Source of the DNA: Deltaproteobacteria bacterium
GTDB lineage: Bacteria > Desulfobacterota > Binatia > UBA9968
Direction of reading: 5' to 3'
Assembly: GCA_009692615.1 (NCBI GenBank)
Contig: SHYW01000020.1
Span: forward strand, 1-54,744
Length of the DNA: 54,744 nt
Position numbers and translations under genes: made by a program. How positions within the stretch are numbered: the stretch's first letter is position 1; every line of letters starts with the position of its first letter. Below the pieces are notes generated by a model. It made no database searches and was not told the DNA's origin. It saw only the letters and a program-made list of their open reading frames with translations. Below are positions 26,399-37,461 of the stretch, one piece after another.

Positions 26399-27601
26399 AT
26401 GAAATTCGGCATCGATCGATTGATAGAAGATTCGGCGTTGCGTAAGCCGCTTGTCGGCAAGCGCGTCGCGCTGCTCGCGCATCCTGCTTCGGTGACGCGC
26501 GATTTGACTCACTCTCTCGATGCGTTGGCTGCACTGCCGGGTATCAAGTTGACCGCAGCCTTTGGTCCACAGCATGGGCTGCGCGGCGATAAGCAGGACA
26601 ACATGGTCGAGTCGGCGGATTTTCACGATCCGGTGCATGGGATTCCAGTCTTTAGCCTCTACGGCGAAGTGCGCCGGCCGACGGCGGCGATGATGGATAG
26701 CTTCGATACTCTGCTCGTCGACTTGCAGGATGTCGGCTGTCGCATTTATACCTTCATCACGACCTTGCGCTATGTTCTTGAAGCGGCCGCTCATTTCAAG
26801 AAAACGGTTTGGGTACTCGACCGGCCCAATCCTGCGGGCCGGCCGGTGGAAGGTTTGTTGCTCCGTCCGGGATGGGAAAGTTTTGTCGGCGCTGGACCGT
26901 TGCCGATGCGTCACGGGATGACCCTCGGGGAATTGACGAGCTGGTTTGTCGAGACTTTGGATCTCAATGTCGATTGCCAAGTCATCAAGATGTCAGGCTG
27001 GAATCCCGCGGCCGCTCCAGGCTATGGCTGGCCGTTGGCCGAACGCAGCTGGATCAATCCCAGCCCCAACGCTGCCAATTTATCAATGGCGCGCTGCTAC
27101 GCTGGTACCGTGATGCTCGAAGGCACGACATTGTCAGAAGGGCGCGGCACGACTCGGCCGCTGGAACTGTTCGGCGCGCCGGACATAGAGCCGCGAAAAT
27201 TGCTAGCGAAGATGGCAGCGCTGGCGCCCGACTGGCTGCGCGGCTGCCGCCTGCGCGAATGCTGGTTCGAACCGACCTTTCACAAACACGCCGGCAAGCT
27301 CTGCGCCGGCATCCAGATCCATGTTGACGATCCGAGCTACGATCACGATCTATTCAAGCCTTGGCGCTTGATGGCGCTGGCGTTCAAAGCGCTGCGCTTG
27401 CTGCGGCCGGACTATGAACTGTGGCGCGACTTTCCTTATGAATACGAAAAAGACCGGCTAGCCATTGATGTGATCAGTGGGAGCGAGCTGCTGCGGCGGT
27501 GGGTGGATGACGGAGAATCGACACCGGAGGATCTCGAAACAGCAGCGTCGAGTGAAGAGAAACTCTGGGAAGAAGATCGTAGATTGTGTTCGATATATTG
27601 A
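26399..27601 (+). CDS. namZ: Exo-beta-N-acetylmuramidase NamZ-like (DUF1343)
   Basis: A 400-aa protein of the DUF1343 family, whose characterised member NamZ removes N-acetylmuramic acid from the non-reducing ends of peptidoglycan fragments during cell-wall recycling. Diagnostic segments are GKRVALLAHPASVT, FGPQHGLRGDKQDNM, PVFSLYGEVRRPT, LLVDLQDVGCRIYTFITTL, the VWVLDRPNPAGR motif and SEGRGTTRPLELFGAP. The length is normal. There is no signal peptide, although family members are often exported, so it may act on internalised muropeptides. It is paired with the DOMON-like gene upstream, an association seen in other genomes. Confidence 0.9.
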   Translation: MKFGIDRLIEDSALRKPLVGKRVALLAHPASVTRDLTHSLDALAALPGIKLTAAFGPQHGLRGDKQDNMVESADFHDPVHGIPVFSLYGEVRRPTAAMMDSFDTLLVDLQDVGCRIYTFITTLRYVLEAAAHFKKTVWVLDRPNPAGRPVEGLLLRPGWESFVGAGPLPMRHGMTLGELTSWFVETLDLNVDCQVIKMSGWNPAAAPGYGWPLAERSWINPSPNAANLSMARCYAGTVMLEGTTLSEGRGTTRPLELFGAPDIEPRKLLAKMAALAPDWLRGCRLRECWFEPTFHKHAGKLCAGIQIHVDDPSYDHDLFKPWRLMALAFKALRLLRPDYELWRDFPYEYEKDRLAIDVISGSELLRRWVDDGESTPEDLETAASSEEKLWEEDRRLCSIY

Positions 27602-27614
27602 ACTGGATGTTGCT

Positions 27615-28274
27615 TTGATACGCATACCGTTCTTGTCAGTTATTCTTTTCTGGTTTTCTGCATGTGCGGTGGGCGGTGTGGTAAGAATCAGTCGCCCGAC
27701 ATTGGAAGTTAACTCGGAAAGCTCATTCCGCTTGGACGATGACGGGATTTTTCACGTTGGCGATCTATCCCTTTCCATAAAACCGGCTAATGGGCGTGTA
27801 CCGGTGTTATTTCCGGGACCAGTCTTGCCGATATTCCCAGTCGGTGCAGGGAGCGATGCTACTGGCAGTATGCCATTGAACATAACTTTTTATTTTGAAA
27901 CGAAGGTGAGTGACTACAGTTTTGAATGGCGTGAGATAATTCTCAGTTACTCCGGCACGACATATGTTCCTGAAGAAGCTGTTGGTCCACTTACTACGTT
28001 GGGCTGGTCTCAGGAATTGGAAAGGGTAAAACCTGGGCACAGTTGGACGTGCGTGGGTTTTGGAAACAAGAGGTTTGAAACCGCAACTCCCCCAAGCGCG
28101 GCGATCCCTAACAAAGGATGCATCCGACTTCGGTACAATGTGAAGACGCCCAGTCCAGACGATCCATTCGACTTAACGTTAGGCGGCATCAAGAAGTCTG
28201 AGCAGTCTGTTGGAGTACCCACCATCGGCTTTAGACCGGGCTCAGCCGCGGGACTATCGTTTATTGGGAATTGA
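27615..28274 (+). CDS. Predicted lipoprotein of unknown function
   Basis: A 219-aa protein starting at a TTG (27615) with GGATG upstream. The reading gives a lipoprotein signal (IRIPFLSVILFWFSAC) with Cys17 or so as the lipidated residue. No ATG or GTG start gives a sensible N-terminus. The rest is beta-rich with no domain I recognise; it contains a proline/glycine-rich patch (FPGPVLPIFPVGAGSD) and a C-terminal GVPTIGFRPGS. Base composition is visibly less GC-rich than its neighbours and codon use is more AT-leaning, suggesting recent acquisition. It lies 13 bases after namZ but is not an obvious functional partner. Confidence 0.6.
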   Translation: MIRIPFLSVILFWFSACAVGGVVRISRPTLEVNSESSFRLDDDGIFHVGDLSLSIKPANGRVPVLFPGPVLPIFPVGAGSDATGSMPLNITFYFETKVSDYSFEWREIILSYSGTTYVPEEAVGPLTTLGWSQELERVKPGHSWTCVGFGNKRFETATPPSAAIPNKGCIRLRYNVKTPSPDDPFDLTLGGIKKSEQSVGVPTIGFRPGSAAGLSFIGN

Positions 28275-28294
28275 CCGAGACTCTGTCCCGTTGT

Positions 28295-29290
28295 CTATTT
28301 TAGCCCCACACTCTTCACAAACCCACTCTCGTCGAATTCTCGCATGACACTGTCATAGAGGATCTCTTCGGCTTTCACATCTTTGACTTTCGGATTATCG
28401 CGGGCGGTGAAGTCGATCAGGGTCTTCCAGCCTTTATTCACCGGGTAGGGGACTTTGCTGCGGATTTTCAGAATGTAAACGTCGTAGGCGATTTCTAACA
28501 GCTCGTCATCGTTGACGCCGGTGTAGGCCGCCAAGATCTTTTTTGACTGGGCTTTGTTGTCGAGGTTCCACTTGATCGCTTCGAGATAGGCTTTCATGAA
28601 GTTGACGACGACGGGCCGTTTGCTCTGCAAATATCTTTTGGTCGTGGCGATACCATTGAACGGAAAATCTTCGCCGAGCTTGGAGACGTCGATCAGTGTG
28701 TTGAAGCCTTCGCGCTGCAACATCTTGCCGAAGGAATTGCCCAATCCCATGGTCGCGGCGGAAATCTGTTTCTGCTGCAGCGCCAAGTAAGTTTCGCGCA
28801 GGCCGCCGGTGTAAAGAATCTTTACGTCTTTGTCGGGCACCAGGCCGTGGTGGGTGAGGCCGAAGCGCGCCCAGTAGTCGGTGTTGGCGCCGCGGCGGGT
28901 AACGCCGAGGGCTTTGCCTTTGAGATCGGCGACGGTTTTGATTTCCGGGCGCGAGATCACCTGCGCGGCCATGCTGTTGATCGTCGTCGCGATGAACGCC
29001 ATGTCGACGCCTGCGGCTTTGCCAAACAGGGCGGCTGTGCCGCCGATCTGACCGATCTGGATATCGCCGGCGATCATCACTTGCACGATGCGTGTGCTAC
29101 CGCCCAGATAAACGGTGCTGACATCGAGTCCGTACTTCTCGAATAGATTCACTTTGGCGGCGCTGACCAATGTCCATTCAGCCGGGCTGATCGACGAATA
29201 TCCCGCCACCAATTTCTCTGCTGCTCCGCTATTTCGCCCAAGCGCGACGACGGCGGTTAACATCGAGAGAAATATCGATAGATTTTTCAT
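28295..29290 (-). CDS. NMT1/SsuA-type solute-binding protein
   Basis: A 331-aa exported binding protein. TTG at 29293 and ATG at 29290 are adjacent; AGGAG lies seven bases before the TTG and ten before the ATG, so either may be used, and the ATG is given. The signal peptide is MKNLSIFLSMLTAVVALGRN with cleavage near SGAAEK. Features are SAAKVNLFEKYGLDVSTVYL, GGSTRIVQVMIAGDIQIGQI and LKGKALGVTRRGANTDYWAR. It is convergent with the lipoprotein gene and divergent from the TPR gene. No transport partners are adjacent. Confidence 0.9.
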   Translation of the reverse strand: MKNLSIFLSMLTAVVALGRNSGAAEKLVAGYSSISPAEWTLVSAAKVNLFEKYGLDVSTVYLGGSTRIVQVMIAGDIQIGQIGGTAALFGKAAGVDMAFIATTINSMAAQVISRPEIKTVADLKGKALGVTRRGANTDYWARFGLTHHGLVPDKDVKILYTGGLRETYLALQQKQISAATMGLGNSFGKMLQREGFNTLIDVSKLGEDFPFNGIATTKRYLQSKRPVVVNFMKAYLEAIKWNLDNKAQSKKILAAYTGVNDDELLEIAYDVYILKIRSKVPYPVNKGWKTLIDFTARDNPKVKDVKAEEILYDSVMREFDESGFVKSVGLK

Positions 29291-29496
29291 CAATTAGTTA
29301 CTCCTAACGTTGGTCCGACACTTCGCTACTATCAAAGGATCGAGAGGTCGGTCAATTGTTTTCGCCGTTTAAGATTTGCTGTCGGGCCGCGACGCCTTGT
29401 TTATCTGTTGCCACCGGTGATTCGCCCATTTGGGCGCTTGCGATAGAGAAGGGTTTCTTGAATTGCGTTCCGCTCTTGGGAGTTCCGAGGCGAACT

Positions 29497-30195
29497 ATGT
29501 CTTGGTATTTGCATTGCTCTATAGCTTTGTCCATGAGCAACACCGACAAGAAAACACTGGCATTGGCATCGGCTGAACCGGCACAAGACACCGAAGGATT
29601 GCTGTTGGATCGACTCAAAAACAGTAAGTCGGACGAAGACTATTTTCGTTGGATGCTTTTCGTTGTCGGTTTCTACCGCGGTGTCAATAAGATCGACTCG
29701 GCGATCAATTTGCTCGAAGGCTATATCCGGATGAACAAGAATCCCGAGCAATCGGCCCATTGCCACTTAGCCCTGGGACAGATCGCCACCGACGAGCAAC
29801 GAGTCGAGGCGGCGCTGAAGCATTTTACCGCGGCGTTGGAGCTAGCGCCGACGAAGCGCAAAGTCAGTTATGTTTTACATAACAACATCGGCTATTGCCT
29901 GAATAGTTTGGGACGATTTACCGAGGGTGAGAAACATTGCCGGCGTGCCATCGAGATGGACTGGGTGCGGGCCAGCGGTTACCGCAATCTGGGCATGAGT
30001 CTACAGGGTCAGGGCGACCTGACCGGTGCGGTTTGGGCGCTCGCCGAAGCGGTCAAGGCCGATAGCGCCGACAATCGCGCCCGCATCGTGCTCGACAAAT
30101 TGCTGGTGAAGAATCCCAAGCTAGGCATTCAATGCCCCTGGGCAACTGAGTCGCTAGCCACTGGTAAGGATTCGGCCGAACTGCCGCTCATGTGA
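29497..30195 (+). CDS. Tetratricopeptide-repeat protein
   Basis: A protein of 232 aa (from the ATG at 29497, which has GAGG six to seven bases upstream) or 220 aa (from the ATG at 29533, which has no ribosome-binding site but opens a more typical N-terminus, MSNTDKKTLAL). From about residue 50 on it holds TPR-like helix pairs, for example CHLALGQIATDEQRVEAALKHF followed by TAALELAPT, and LHNNIGYCLNSLGRFTEGEKHC. TPR proteins are protein-protein adaptors. There is no signal peptide or membrane span. A hairpin at 30271-30303 probably ends its transcript. The partner is unknown. Confidence 0.78.
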   Translation: MSWYLHCSIALSMSNTDKKTLALASAEPAQDTEGLLLDRLKNSKSDEDYFRWMLFVVGFYRGVNKIDSAINLLEGYIRMNKNPEQSAHCHLALGQIATDEQRVEAALKHFTAALELAPTKRKVSYVLHNNIGYCLNSLGRFTEGEKHCRRAIEMDWVRASGYRNLGMSLQGQGDLTGAVWALAEAVKADSADNRARIVLDKLLVKNPKLGIQCPWATESLATGKDSAELPLM

Positions 30196-30270
30196 GGCCC
30201 ATGAATTTCGCTTTACTCCGTTCCTAAGCCCCCTGACCGAAGCGCATTCGCCCCGCGCTTGCTGTCACAC

Positions 30271-30303
30271 ACTCCGGGAGCCGCCTGACACGGCTTCCGG
30301 AGT
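30271..30303. terminator. Hairpin, likely transcription terminator
   Basis: ACTCCGGGAGCCG (30271-30283) and CGGCTTCCGGAGT (30291-30303) pair over 13 bp with one mismatch around a 7-base loop, followed by CTTCCCTTGCTCC. The run of T is poor, so it may be a weak or Rho-assisted terminator for the TPR gene. Confidence 0.55.
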
Positions 30304-30451
30304 CTTCCCTTGCTCCTATTCAATCTTCTAGTTATCGCCGTCTTACAGCTAAATATCTCGGCCGATTCTTCTCTTGCAGGGCGGCTCTGCAAGGCTGTTC
30401 TCTTATGCTCCTTGATCGTCGGATTGGTTGGTAAAACTTCCTTGACCATAG

Positions 30452-30482
30452 TTGACAATTTTTATTGACGATGACATATGAA
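30452..30482 (+). promoter_or_regulatory. Putative sigma70-type promoter of the Lrp-gltBD region
   Basis: TTGACA at 30452-30457 is a perfect -35 hexamer in an AT-rich stretch. A -10 candidate is TATGAA (30477-30482, 19-base spacer) or CATATG (30475-30480, 17-base spacer), both imperfect. It lies about 40 bases before the regulator start and 600 before gltB. Confidence 0.4.
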
Positions 30483-30520
30483 GATTAGCTAAAGTAACTC
30501 TCAGACCTAATTTAATTAAC

Positions 30521-31006
30521 TTGATTGACCAAATAGATTTAAAAATTCTTTCTATTCTGCAAAATAACGGTAGAACTCGTCTGGCCGATATCGCCGACGA
30601 GGTGGAGTTGTCCGCTCCCGCCGTTATGGAGCGAGTGAAGAAGCTCGAAGCGAGCGGCGTGATCAAAGGTTATCAGGCTCTCGTCGATGGCAAGAAGGTC
30701 GGTAAAGATATTACCGCTTTCATTGGCGTTTCCATCGGTAATCAGCGGGATATCGATCAGTTCGCGATCCAGATCTTGAGCTATCGGGATGTGTTGGAAT
30801 GTCATCATGTGACCGGCGACGAAAGCTTCATTCTGAAAGTTAAGTCGGGGAATACCGGTTCGCTGGAAAAGTTGCTGGGACAAATTCGCTCCGTGGAGGG
30901 GGTGACGCGGACGGTGACCAAGATCGTTTTGTCGACGGCGAAGGAATCTCAGGCGCTCGAACTGGACGCAGGGTTGGCCGAGAACGTCAGCGCCAAGAAA
31001 AAGTAA
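30521..31006 (+). CDS. Lrp/AsnC-family transcriptional regulator
   Basis: A 161-aa regulator of the feast/famine family. The N-terminal winged HTH occupies about residues 1-50 (QIDLKILSILQNNGRTRLAD, with recognition helix SAPAVMERVKKLE) and an effector-binding RAM domain follows (about 65-145; VTGDESFILKVKS is the typical segment). The start is a TTG at 30521, the only in-frame start that gives the complete HTH. It lies 63 bases before gltB on the same strand; in E. coli Lrp activates gltBD, so local control of glutamate synthase is a reasonable inference. Confidence 0.9.
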   Translation: MIDQIDLKILSILQNNGRTRLADIADEVELSAPAVMERVKKLEASGVIKGYQALVDGKKVGKDITAFIGVSIGNQRDIDQFAIQILSYRDVLECHHVTGDESFILKVKSGNTGSLEKLLGQIRSVEGVTRTVTKIVLSTAKESQALELDAGLAENVSAKKK

Positions 31007-31069
31007 CCATTCAAATCTCAGCATTTCGGATATTCAGAGTTTGCGCAAGTAAGTATGAAGGGTAGTTCC

Positions 31070-34000
31070 ATGAAGCAGCTAAATCAGCGCAGTCCGGCTG
31101 GCGTGCCGAAGAAACAAGGGCTTTACGATCCACGCTTCGAGCATGATGCTTGCGGCGTCGGCTTCGTGGTCAATATCAAAGGTGAAAAGTCCCATGAGAT
31201 CGTCGACCAGGCGCTGACGGTGCTGCAAAATCTCGATCATCGCGGCGCCTGCGGTTGCGAGGAGAATACCGGCGATGGCGCCGGCATCTTGATGCAAATT
31301 CCCCATGCGTTTCTAAAAGACGCCTGTTCCGGCCTCGGATTCCAGTTGCCCGACCCTGGCGAATATGGTGTCGGAATGATTTTCTCCATCGACCATCGCG
31401 AGCAGCGTCAGCAATTTGAAAAAATCCTCGAAAGCATTATCGCCGAGGAAGGTCAGACATGTCTCGGTTGGCGCAAAGTGCCTACCGACAATATGTATCT
31501 CGGCGAAACCGCCAAGGCGTCTGAACCGTTCGTGCGTCAAGTGTTTATTGGCCGGGCTGAGGCGATCACCGACGATCTTGCCTTCGAGCGAAAGCTCTTC
31601 GTGATTCGCCGGCGCGCCGAGAACGCGATTCGTTATGCCGGCTTGCCTGGCGGCGAATATTTCTACGTGCCGAGTATGTCGTGCCGCACGCTGATCTACA
31701 AAGGCATGCTGACGCCGCGCCAAGTGGCGACGTTTTATCCCGATCTCTCCGATCCACTGATCGAGTCGGCCATCGCCTTGGTTCACTCACGCTTCAGCAC
31801 CAACACGTTTCCTAGCTGGGGCCGGGCCCATCCCTATCGCTACTTGATTCACAACGGCGAGATCAACACGCTGCGGGGCAACGAGAACTGGATGCACGCG
31901 CGCCAAGGCATGTTGGCATCGCAAATGTTCGGCGACGATTTAAAAAAACTGTTTCCGATCATCCAAGAAGACGGCAGCGATTCGACCAAGTTCGACAACT
32001 GTCTGGAATTTCTCGCCTTGAGCGGCCGGTCGTTGCCCCATGCGGTGATGATGATGATTCCCGAACCCTGGGAAAATCATGAGAGTATGGATGCGAAAAA
32101 GCGCGCCTTCTATGAATATCACAGCAGCTTGATGGAACCTTGGGACGGTCCGGCGTCGATCGCCTTTACCGACGGCACGGTGGTCGGCGCGGTGCTCGAC
32201 CGTAACGGCTTGCGCCCGTCGCGCTACTACGTGACCAAGGACGATCTGGTGATCATGGCTTCGGAAGTGGGCGTGCTCGACGTGCCGGCGGAGCGGGTGC
32301 TGGAAAAACGCCGCTTGCAGCCCGGCCGGATGTTTCTCGTCGATACGAAAGAAGGGCGGATCATCAGCGACGATGAGATCAAGCAAGAGATGGCGTCCGC
32401 CGAGCCTTACGCCAGCTGGCTGAAAGAAAATCTCGTTCACTTCGACGATTTGCCCGCGGTTGCCGAGCAAGTGCCGCAGATCGATCACCACGCGACGCTG
32501 CAACGCTTGCAGACCTTCGGTTACAACTTCGAAGATCTGCGCGTCAATATCGGTCCCATGGCGCAGAACAATATTCAGCCGGTGGGGTCCATGGGTACAG
32601 ACACGCCGTTGGCGGTGCTGTCGGACAAGCCGCAGCTGCTCTACAACTATTTCAAAGAGCTGTTCGCCCAGGTGACCAATCCGCCCATCGATCCGATCCG
32701 CGAGGAACTGATCACTTCGACGACGTTGACCATCGGCACCGAAGGCAACCTCGTCGATCCCAATCCGCAGAGTTGCCGGCAGCTGCGCTTGCACGATCCG
32801 ATTCTGCGCGACTCGGACATGATCAAGCTCCGGCAAATCGATCAACCGGGCATCAAGTCGACGACCCTGCCGATTCTTTTCAATCCCACCGCCGGCAAAG
32901 CGGGTTTGGAGCGCGCGTTGAACGAATTGTTTGCCGCCGCCGACCAAGCGATTGCCAGTGGAGCGACGATTTTGATTCTTTCCGACAAGGGCGTCGACCG
33001 CGAACATGCGCCGATCCCGGCGCTGTTGGCGTCGGCCGGGTTGCATCATCATTTGATTCGCCGCGGCACGCGCACCCGAGTGGGTCTGGTGTTGGAATCC
33101 GGCGAGCCGCGCGAGGTGCATCACTTCTGTCTGCTGCTGGGCTACGGCGTGCAGGCGATCAATCCCTATTTGGTTTACGAATGTCTCAACGACATGATCG
33201 CTGAGGGCTTGCTCAAGGACATTACTTATCCCGACGCCGTCAAAGGCTACGACCGCGCGGTTTACAAGGGCGTCGTCAAGGTGATGGCCAAGATGGGCAT
33301 CTCGACGATCAAGTCCTACTGCGGCGCGCAAATTTTCGAGGCGGTGGGTCTCGGTCATGAGTTGATCGATAAATATTTCTCGTGGACACCGTCGCGGGTC
33401 GGCGGCATCGGCTTGGCCGAGGTTGCCCAGGAAGCGGCGCAGCAACATGCGCGCGCCTATCCGAACTATCCGCTCAACGGCCATACCTTGGAAGTGTACG
33501 GTCAGTATCAGTATCGCAAAGATGGCGAACTGCATCTGTTCAATCCGCGCACGATCCATTTGCTTCAGAAGTCTTGCCGTAACAACGATTACCGTTCGTT
33601 CAAAGAGTACACCCAACTGATTGACGATCAGTCCGAGCGCATGGCGACGCTGCGCGGTTTGATGGAATTGAAATACGCCGCGGAGCCGATTCCACTCGAC
33701 GAAGTGGAGCCGGTGGACGTCATCGTTAAACGCTTCAAGACCGGCGCCATGTCTTATGGTTCAATCAGTAAAGAAGCCCACGAAGCGCTCGCCATCGCGA
33801 TGAACCGCTTAGGCGGTAAGAGCAACACCGGCGAAGGCGGTGAAGATCCGGCGCGCTACGTGCTCGAAGCCAACGGCGATTCGAAAAATAGCGCGATCAA
33901 GCAAGTCGCATCGGGCCGTTTCGGCGTGACCAGTTATTATCTCACCCAAGCGCGGGAAATTCAGATCAAGATGGCCCAGGGCGCCAAGCCAGGAGAAGGC

Positions 34001-35686
34001 GGCGAGTTACCCGGCCGAAAAGTTTATCCGTGGATCGCCAAAGTGCGTCACTCGACGCCGGGCGTCGGTTTGATCTCGCCGCCGCCCCATCATGACATTT
34101 ACTCCATCGAAGATTTGGCCCAACTGATTCACGATCTTAAAAATGCCAATCACTATGCGCGCATCAGCGTTAAACTAGTTTCTGAGATTGGCGTTGGGAC
34201 CATTGCTGCGGGCGTCGCCAAAGGCCACGCCGACGTGGTGCTGATCAGCGGCCATGACGGCGGCACCGGCGCGTCGCCGCAGACCAGTATCAAACATGCC
34301 GGCTTGCCGTGGGAATTGGGCTTGGCGGAAACTCATCAGACTTTGCTGCTCAACAATTTGCGCAGCCGCATCGCGGTAGAGACCGACGGTCAGTTGAAAA
34401 CCGGCCGCGACGTCGTGATTGCCGCCTTGCTCGGCGCCGAAGAGTTTGGCTTTGCCACTACTGCTTTGGTCACACTCGGCTGCATCATGATGCGTGTTTG
34501 CCATCTCGATACCTGCCCGGTGGGTGTGGCGACGCAGAATCCTGAGCTGCGCAAGAAATTCGCCGGCGATCCCGCCAGCGTCGTCAACTTCATGCGCTTC
34601 ATCGCCCAAGAAATGCGCGAGCATATGGCCAAGCTCGGCGTGCGCACGATCAACGAAATGGTCGGCCGCACCGACAAGGTCGAAATGCGTCAGGCGGTGG
34701 AGCATTGGAAAGCTAAGGGCCTCGACTACTCGGCGATCTTTTATCAACCTGACGTCGGTCCGGAAGTCGGACGGTATTGTCAGATTCCGCAGAATCACGG
34801 TTTGGAAAACGCTCTCGACAATCAGGTGCTGCTCGACTTAGCCGCGCCGGCGTTGGAGCGCAAGGAAAAGGTCAAAGCGACGCTCGACATCCGCAACACC
34901 AATCGGGTCGTCGGCACGATTCTCGGCAGTGAAGTGACGCGCCGTCATGGGCCGCAAGGTTTGCCCGAAGACACCATCCATTTTCACTTTCAGGGATCGG
35001 CGGGGCAAAGCTTTGGCGCGTTCATACCGCCGGGTATGACGCTGGAGCTGGAAGGCGATGCCAATGATTATTTCGGCAAAGGTTTGTCCGGCGGCAAAGT
35101 GGTTTTGTATCCGCCCGAAGGCTCGACCTTCATGCCAGAGGAAAACATCATCGTCGGCAACGTCGCCTTCTACGGCGCCACCAATGGTGAAGCCTATATT
35201 CGCGGCATGGCTGGCGAACGGTTCGGCGTGCGCAATAGCGGCGTGCGCGCGGTGGTCGAAGGGGTTGGCGATCATGCTTGCGAATACATGACCGGCGGCC
35301 GGGTCGTGGTCATCGGCAAGACTGGGCGCAATTTTGCCGCCGGCATGTCCGGCGGTGTCGCCTACGTTTTGGATGAAGACGGCACGTTTAAGAACCGCTG
35401 TAACTATGAAACCGTCGGCTTGGAGCCCTTGGACGATCGCGACTGGTTGGAAGTGGAAGAGATGTTGAAGCGCCACGCGGTTTACACTCGTAGCGCCAGA
35501 GCGTGGCAGCTCTTGGCGCTGCGCCAAGAGACCGCCGGCAAATTCGTCAAAGTGATGCCGCGGGATTACCGCCGCGTCTTGGAAGCGTTGCAGGATGCCG
35601 AGACCCGAGGTTTGGTCGGCGACGACGCTTTGATGGCGGCGTTTGAAGCCAACAAGAACGACGCGTCGCGGGTGAGCGGCAACTAA
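31070..35686 (+). CDS. gltB: Glutamate synthase (NADPH) large subunit
   Basis: The alpha subunit of GOGAT transfers the amide of glutamine to 2-oxoglutarate, 1538 aa from the ATG at 31070 (AGGG upstream); an in-frame ATG at 31055 would add five residues. The mature enzyme should begin at the Cys in [12 protein letters not shown], the N-terminal nucleophile of the class II glutaminase domain. The central and FMN-binding synthase domains follow ([40 protein letters not shown]). The 3Fe-4S cysteines are Cys1138, Cys1144 and Cys1149 in [19 protein letters not shown]. The C-terminal beta-helix with GxxGxxxG turns ([34 protein letters not shown]) is complete. Length is normal, with no sign of damage. 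Confidence 0.98.
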   Translation: MKQLNQRSPAGVPKKQGLYDPRFEHDACGVGFVVNIKGEKSHEIVDQALTVLQNLDHRGACGCEENTGDGAGILMQIPHAFLKDACSGLGFQLPDPGEYGVGMIFSIDHREQRQQFEKILESIIAEEGQTCLGWRKVPTDNMYLGETAKASEPFVRQVFIGRAEAITDDLAFERKLFVIRRRAENAIRYAGLPGGEYFYVPSMSCRTLIYKGMLTPRQVATFYPDLSDPLIESAIALVHSRFSTNTFPSWGRAHPYRYLIHNGEINTLRGNENWMHARQGMLASQMFGDDLKKLFPIIQEDGSDSTKFDNCLEFLALSGRSLPHAVMMMIPEPWENHESMDAKKRAFYEYHSSLMEPWDGPASIAFTDGTVVGAVLDRNGLRPSRYYVTKDDLVIMASEVGVLDVPAERVLEKRRLQPGRMFLVDTKEGRIISDDEIKQEMASAEPYASWLKENLVHFDDLPAVAEQVPQIDHHATLQRLQTFGYNFEDLRVNIGPMAQNNIQPVGSMGTDTPLAVLSDKPQLLYNYFKELFAQVTNPPIDPIREELITSTTLTIGTEGNLVDPNPQSCRQLRLHDPILRDSDMIKLRQIDQPGIKSTTLPILFNPTAGKAGLERALNELFAAADQAIASGATILILSDKGVDREHAPIPALLASAGLHHHLIRRGTRTRVGLVLESGEPREVHHFCLLLGYGVQAINPYLVYECLNDMIAEGLLKDITYPDAVKGYDRAVYKGVVKVMAKMGISTIKSYCGAQIFEAVGLGHELIDKYFSWTPSRVGGIGLAEVAQEAAQQHARAYPNYPLNGHTLEVYGQYQYRKDGELHLFNPRTIHLLQKSCRNNDYRSFKEYTQLIDDQSERMATLRGLMELKYAAEPIPLDEVEPVDVIVKRFKTGAMSYGSISKEAHEALAIAMNRLGGKSNTGEGGEDPARYVLEANGDSKNSAIKQVASGRFGVTSYYLTQAREIQIKMAQGAKPGEGGELPGRKVYPWIAKVRHSTPGVGLISPPPHHDIYSIEDLAQLIHDLKNANHYARISVKLVSEIGVGTIAAGVAKGHADVVLISGHDGGTGASPQTSIKHAGLPWELGLAETHQTLLLNNLRSRIAVETDGQLKTGRDVVIAALLGAEEFGFATTALVTLGCIMMRVCHLDTCPVGVATQNPELRKKFAGDPASVVNFMRFIAQEMREHMAKLGVRTINEMVGRTDKVEMRQAVEHWKAKGLDYSAIFYQPDVGPEVGRYCQIPQNHGLENALDNQVLLDLAAPALERKEKVKATLDIRNTNRVVGTILGSEVTRRHGPQGLPEDTIHFHFQGSAGQSFGAFIPPGMTLELEGDANDYFGKGLSGGKVVLYPPEGSTFMPEENIIVGNVAFYGATNGEAYIRGMAGERFGVRNSGVRAVVEGVGDHACEYMTGGRVVVIGKTGRNFAAGMSGGVAYVLDEDGTFKNRCNYETVGLEPLDDRDWLEVEEMLKRHAVYTRSARAWQLLALRQETAGKFVKVMPRDYRRVLEALQDAETRGLVGDDALMAAFEANKNDASRVSGN

Positions 35687-35792
35687 TACTCTTACGCGGG
35701 ATTAGAGTTTTTAGTTTTGAGTGTTGAGTTTTTAGTTGAGTCGAAATTCACAACTCAACTTACCAGAGCCGATAGAAAGAGAAGATCGAGAG

Positions 35793-37277
35793 ATGGGTAA
35801 GCCGACTGGATTCATGGAGTTCGAACGCGAACTGCCGGGCGATCGTTCGCCGCTGGAGCGGGTGAAAGACTGGCACGAGTTTCACGAACATTTCGCCGAA
35901 TCGAAGTTGCAACAGCAGGGCGCGCGCTGTATGGACTGCGGCATTCCGTTCTGCCATACCGGCCAGCTGATCAGCGGCATGGCGTCGGGCTGCCCGGTCA
36001 ACAATTTAATTCCCGAGTGGAACGATTTGGTTTATCGCGGCTTATGGAAAGAAGCTCTAGCGCGTTTACACAAGACCAATAATTTCCCTGAATTCACCGG
36101 CAGGGTCTGTCCGGCGCCCTGCGAAGGTTCCTGCGTATTGGGGCTCAACGAACTGCCGGTGACGATTAAAAATATCGAAGCGGCGATCATCGACAACGGC
36201 TTCAAGCAAGGCTGGGTCACGGCCGAGCCACCGGAAAAGCGCACGGGAAAAAAAATCGCCGTCGTCGGCTCGGGCCCTTCGGGTTTGGCGTGCGCCGCGC
36301 AGCTCAATCGAGCCGGCCATCTGGTGACCGTGTACGAGCGCGCCGATAGGATTGGCGGCCTGCTCATGTACGGCATCCCGAACATGAAGCTCGACAAACA
36401 ATTCGTTAAGCGGCGCGTCGACCTGATGGCCGCGGAAGGCGTCACGTTCGTCACCAACGCGCATATCGGTGTCGATCTGCCGGCAGCGCAGTTGATCAAC
36501 AACTTCGATGCCGTGGTGATCTGCACCGGCGCGACCAAGGCGCGCGATCTGCCGATTCCCGGTCGGGATCTCAAGGGGATTCATCTGGCGATGGATTTTC
36601 TCCGCGCCAATACCAAGAGCCTGCTCGACTCCCAACATAAGGGTGGCAATTTCATTTCAGCAAAAGATAAGCATGTCATCGTTGTTGGTGGTGGCGATAC
36701 CGGCACCGATTGTGTCGGCACTTCCATGCGCCATGGCTGCAAAAGCTTGACCCAGTTAGAAATCCTGCCGCGTCCCGCGGACACGCGGCAAGCCGACAAC
36801 CCCTGGCCAGAATGGCCCAAGGTCTACAAGCTCGACTACGGCCAAGAAGAAGTTGCCGCGCGCTTCGGCGCCGATCCACGGGTCTATCTCACCACCGGTG
36901 AAAAATTCGTCGGCGATGACCACGGCAACGTCAAGGAAATGCATGTCTACGATGTTGAGTGGGCCAAAAACGAGCAAGGCGCGTTTATTCCTAAACGAGT
37001 GGGAGGATCGGACAAGGTTCTCAAGGCCGATCTGGTGCTGCTCGCCATGGGCTTTCTCGGCCCCGAGGATTCAGTGCTTTCGCAGCTCGGTGTCGAACGG
37101 GATTCGCGCTCCAATGCTAAAGCCGAACATGGACAATTCACGACAAACATACGCGGCGTCTTCGCCGCCGGCGACTGCCGGCGCGGCCAGAGCCTGGTCG
37201 TTTGGGCGATCAACGAAGGGCGTGGCGCCGCCCGTGAGTGCGATCGTTATCTGATGGGTGCTAGCGGTTTGCCTTGA
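35793..37277 (+). CDS. gltD: Glutamate synthase (NADPH) small subunit
   Basis: The beta subunit of GOGAT, 494 aa, passes electrons from NADPH through FAD to the large subunit. The ATG at 35793 ([13 protein letters not shown]) is the family start; an upstream ATG lies in repeat-like AT-rich sequence. N-terminal Fe-S cysteines are Cys46, 49, 54 and 67 ([16 protein letters not shown]) and Cys106, 110 and 114 (CPAPCEGSC). The FAD motif is [11 protein letters not shown] (about 158-168), the NADPH motif [11 protein letters not shown] (about 300), and the C-terminal [20 protein letters not shown] is typical. It follows gltB by 106 bases, and the two form the enzyme's two-gene operon. Confidence 0.97.
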   Translation: MGKPTGFMEFERELPGDRSPLERVKDWHEFHEHFAESKLQQQGARCMDCGIPFCHTGQLISGMASGCPVNNLIPEWNDLVYRGLWKEALARLHKTNNFPEFTGRVCPAPCEGSCVLGLNELPVTIKNIEAAIIDNGFKQGWVTAEPPEKRTGKKIAVVGSGPSGLACAAQLNRAGHLVTVYERADRIGGLLMYGIPNMKLDKQFVKRRVDLMAAEGVTFVTNAHIGVDLPAAQLINNFDAVVICTGATKARDLPIPGRDLKGIHLAMDFLRANTKSLLDSQHKGGNFISAKDKHVIVVGGGDTGTDCVGTSMRHGCKSLTQLEILPRPADTRQADNPWPEWPKVYKLDYGQEEVAARFGADPRVYLTTGEKFVGDDHGNVKEMHVYDVEWAKNEQGAFIPKRVGGSDKVLKADLVLLAMGFLGPEDSVLSQLGVERDSRSNAKAEHGQFTTNIRGVFAAGDCRRGQSLVVWAINEGRGAARECDRYLMGASGLP

Positions 37278-37370
37278 TCGTTTGCTGGCCTTTTTGGAAA
37301 TCGCAAACTGTTTTCGATCTCGGAATTTTCATCCTAATTACGTCTCCTTTCTTTTAACCTCTGTCTAAAC

Positions 37371-37412
37371 TGACCGGAGCGGCTGTCATCGCTGACAGCA
37401 TCGCGCCGGTTT
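37371..37412. other. Intergenic stem-loop after gltD
   Basis: GCTGTCA (37382-37388) and TGACAGC (37393-37399) pair perfectly around a TCGC loop, and an outer imperfect stem adds ACCGG/CCGGT. It lies about 95 bases after gltD and could end its transcript, although no T-run follows. Confidence 0.45.
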
Positions 37413-37461
37413 GGCTTAGCCTTTGTGAGTGTTATCGATCACTTCTTAACCGTCCAATACC

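Noticed and set aside
31940-33616. A 558-codon minus-strand open frame inside gltB
   Set aside because: It is antisense to the conserved synthase domain; the Arg/His/Gln-rich product is the usual shadow of a GC-rich gene.
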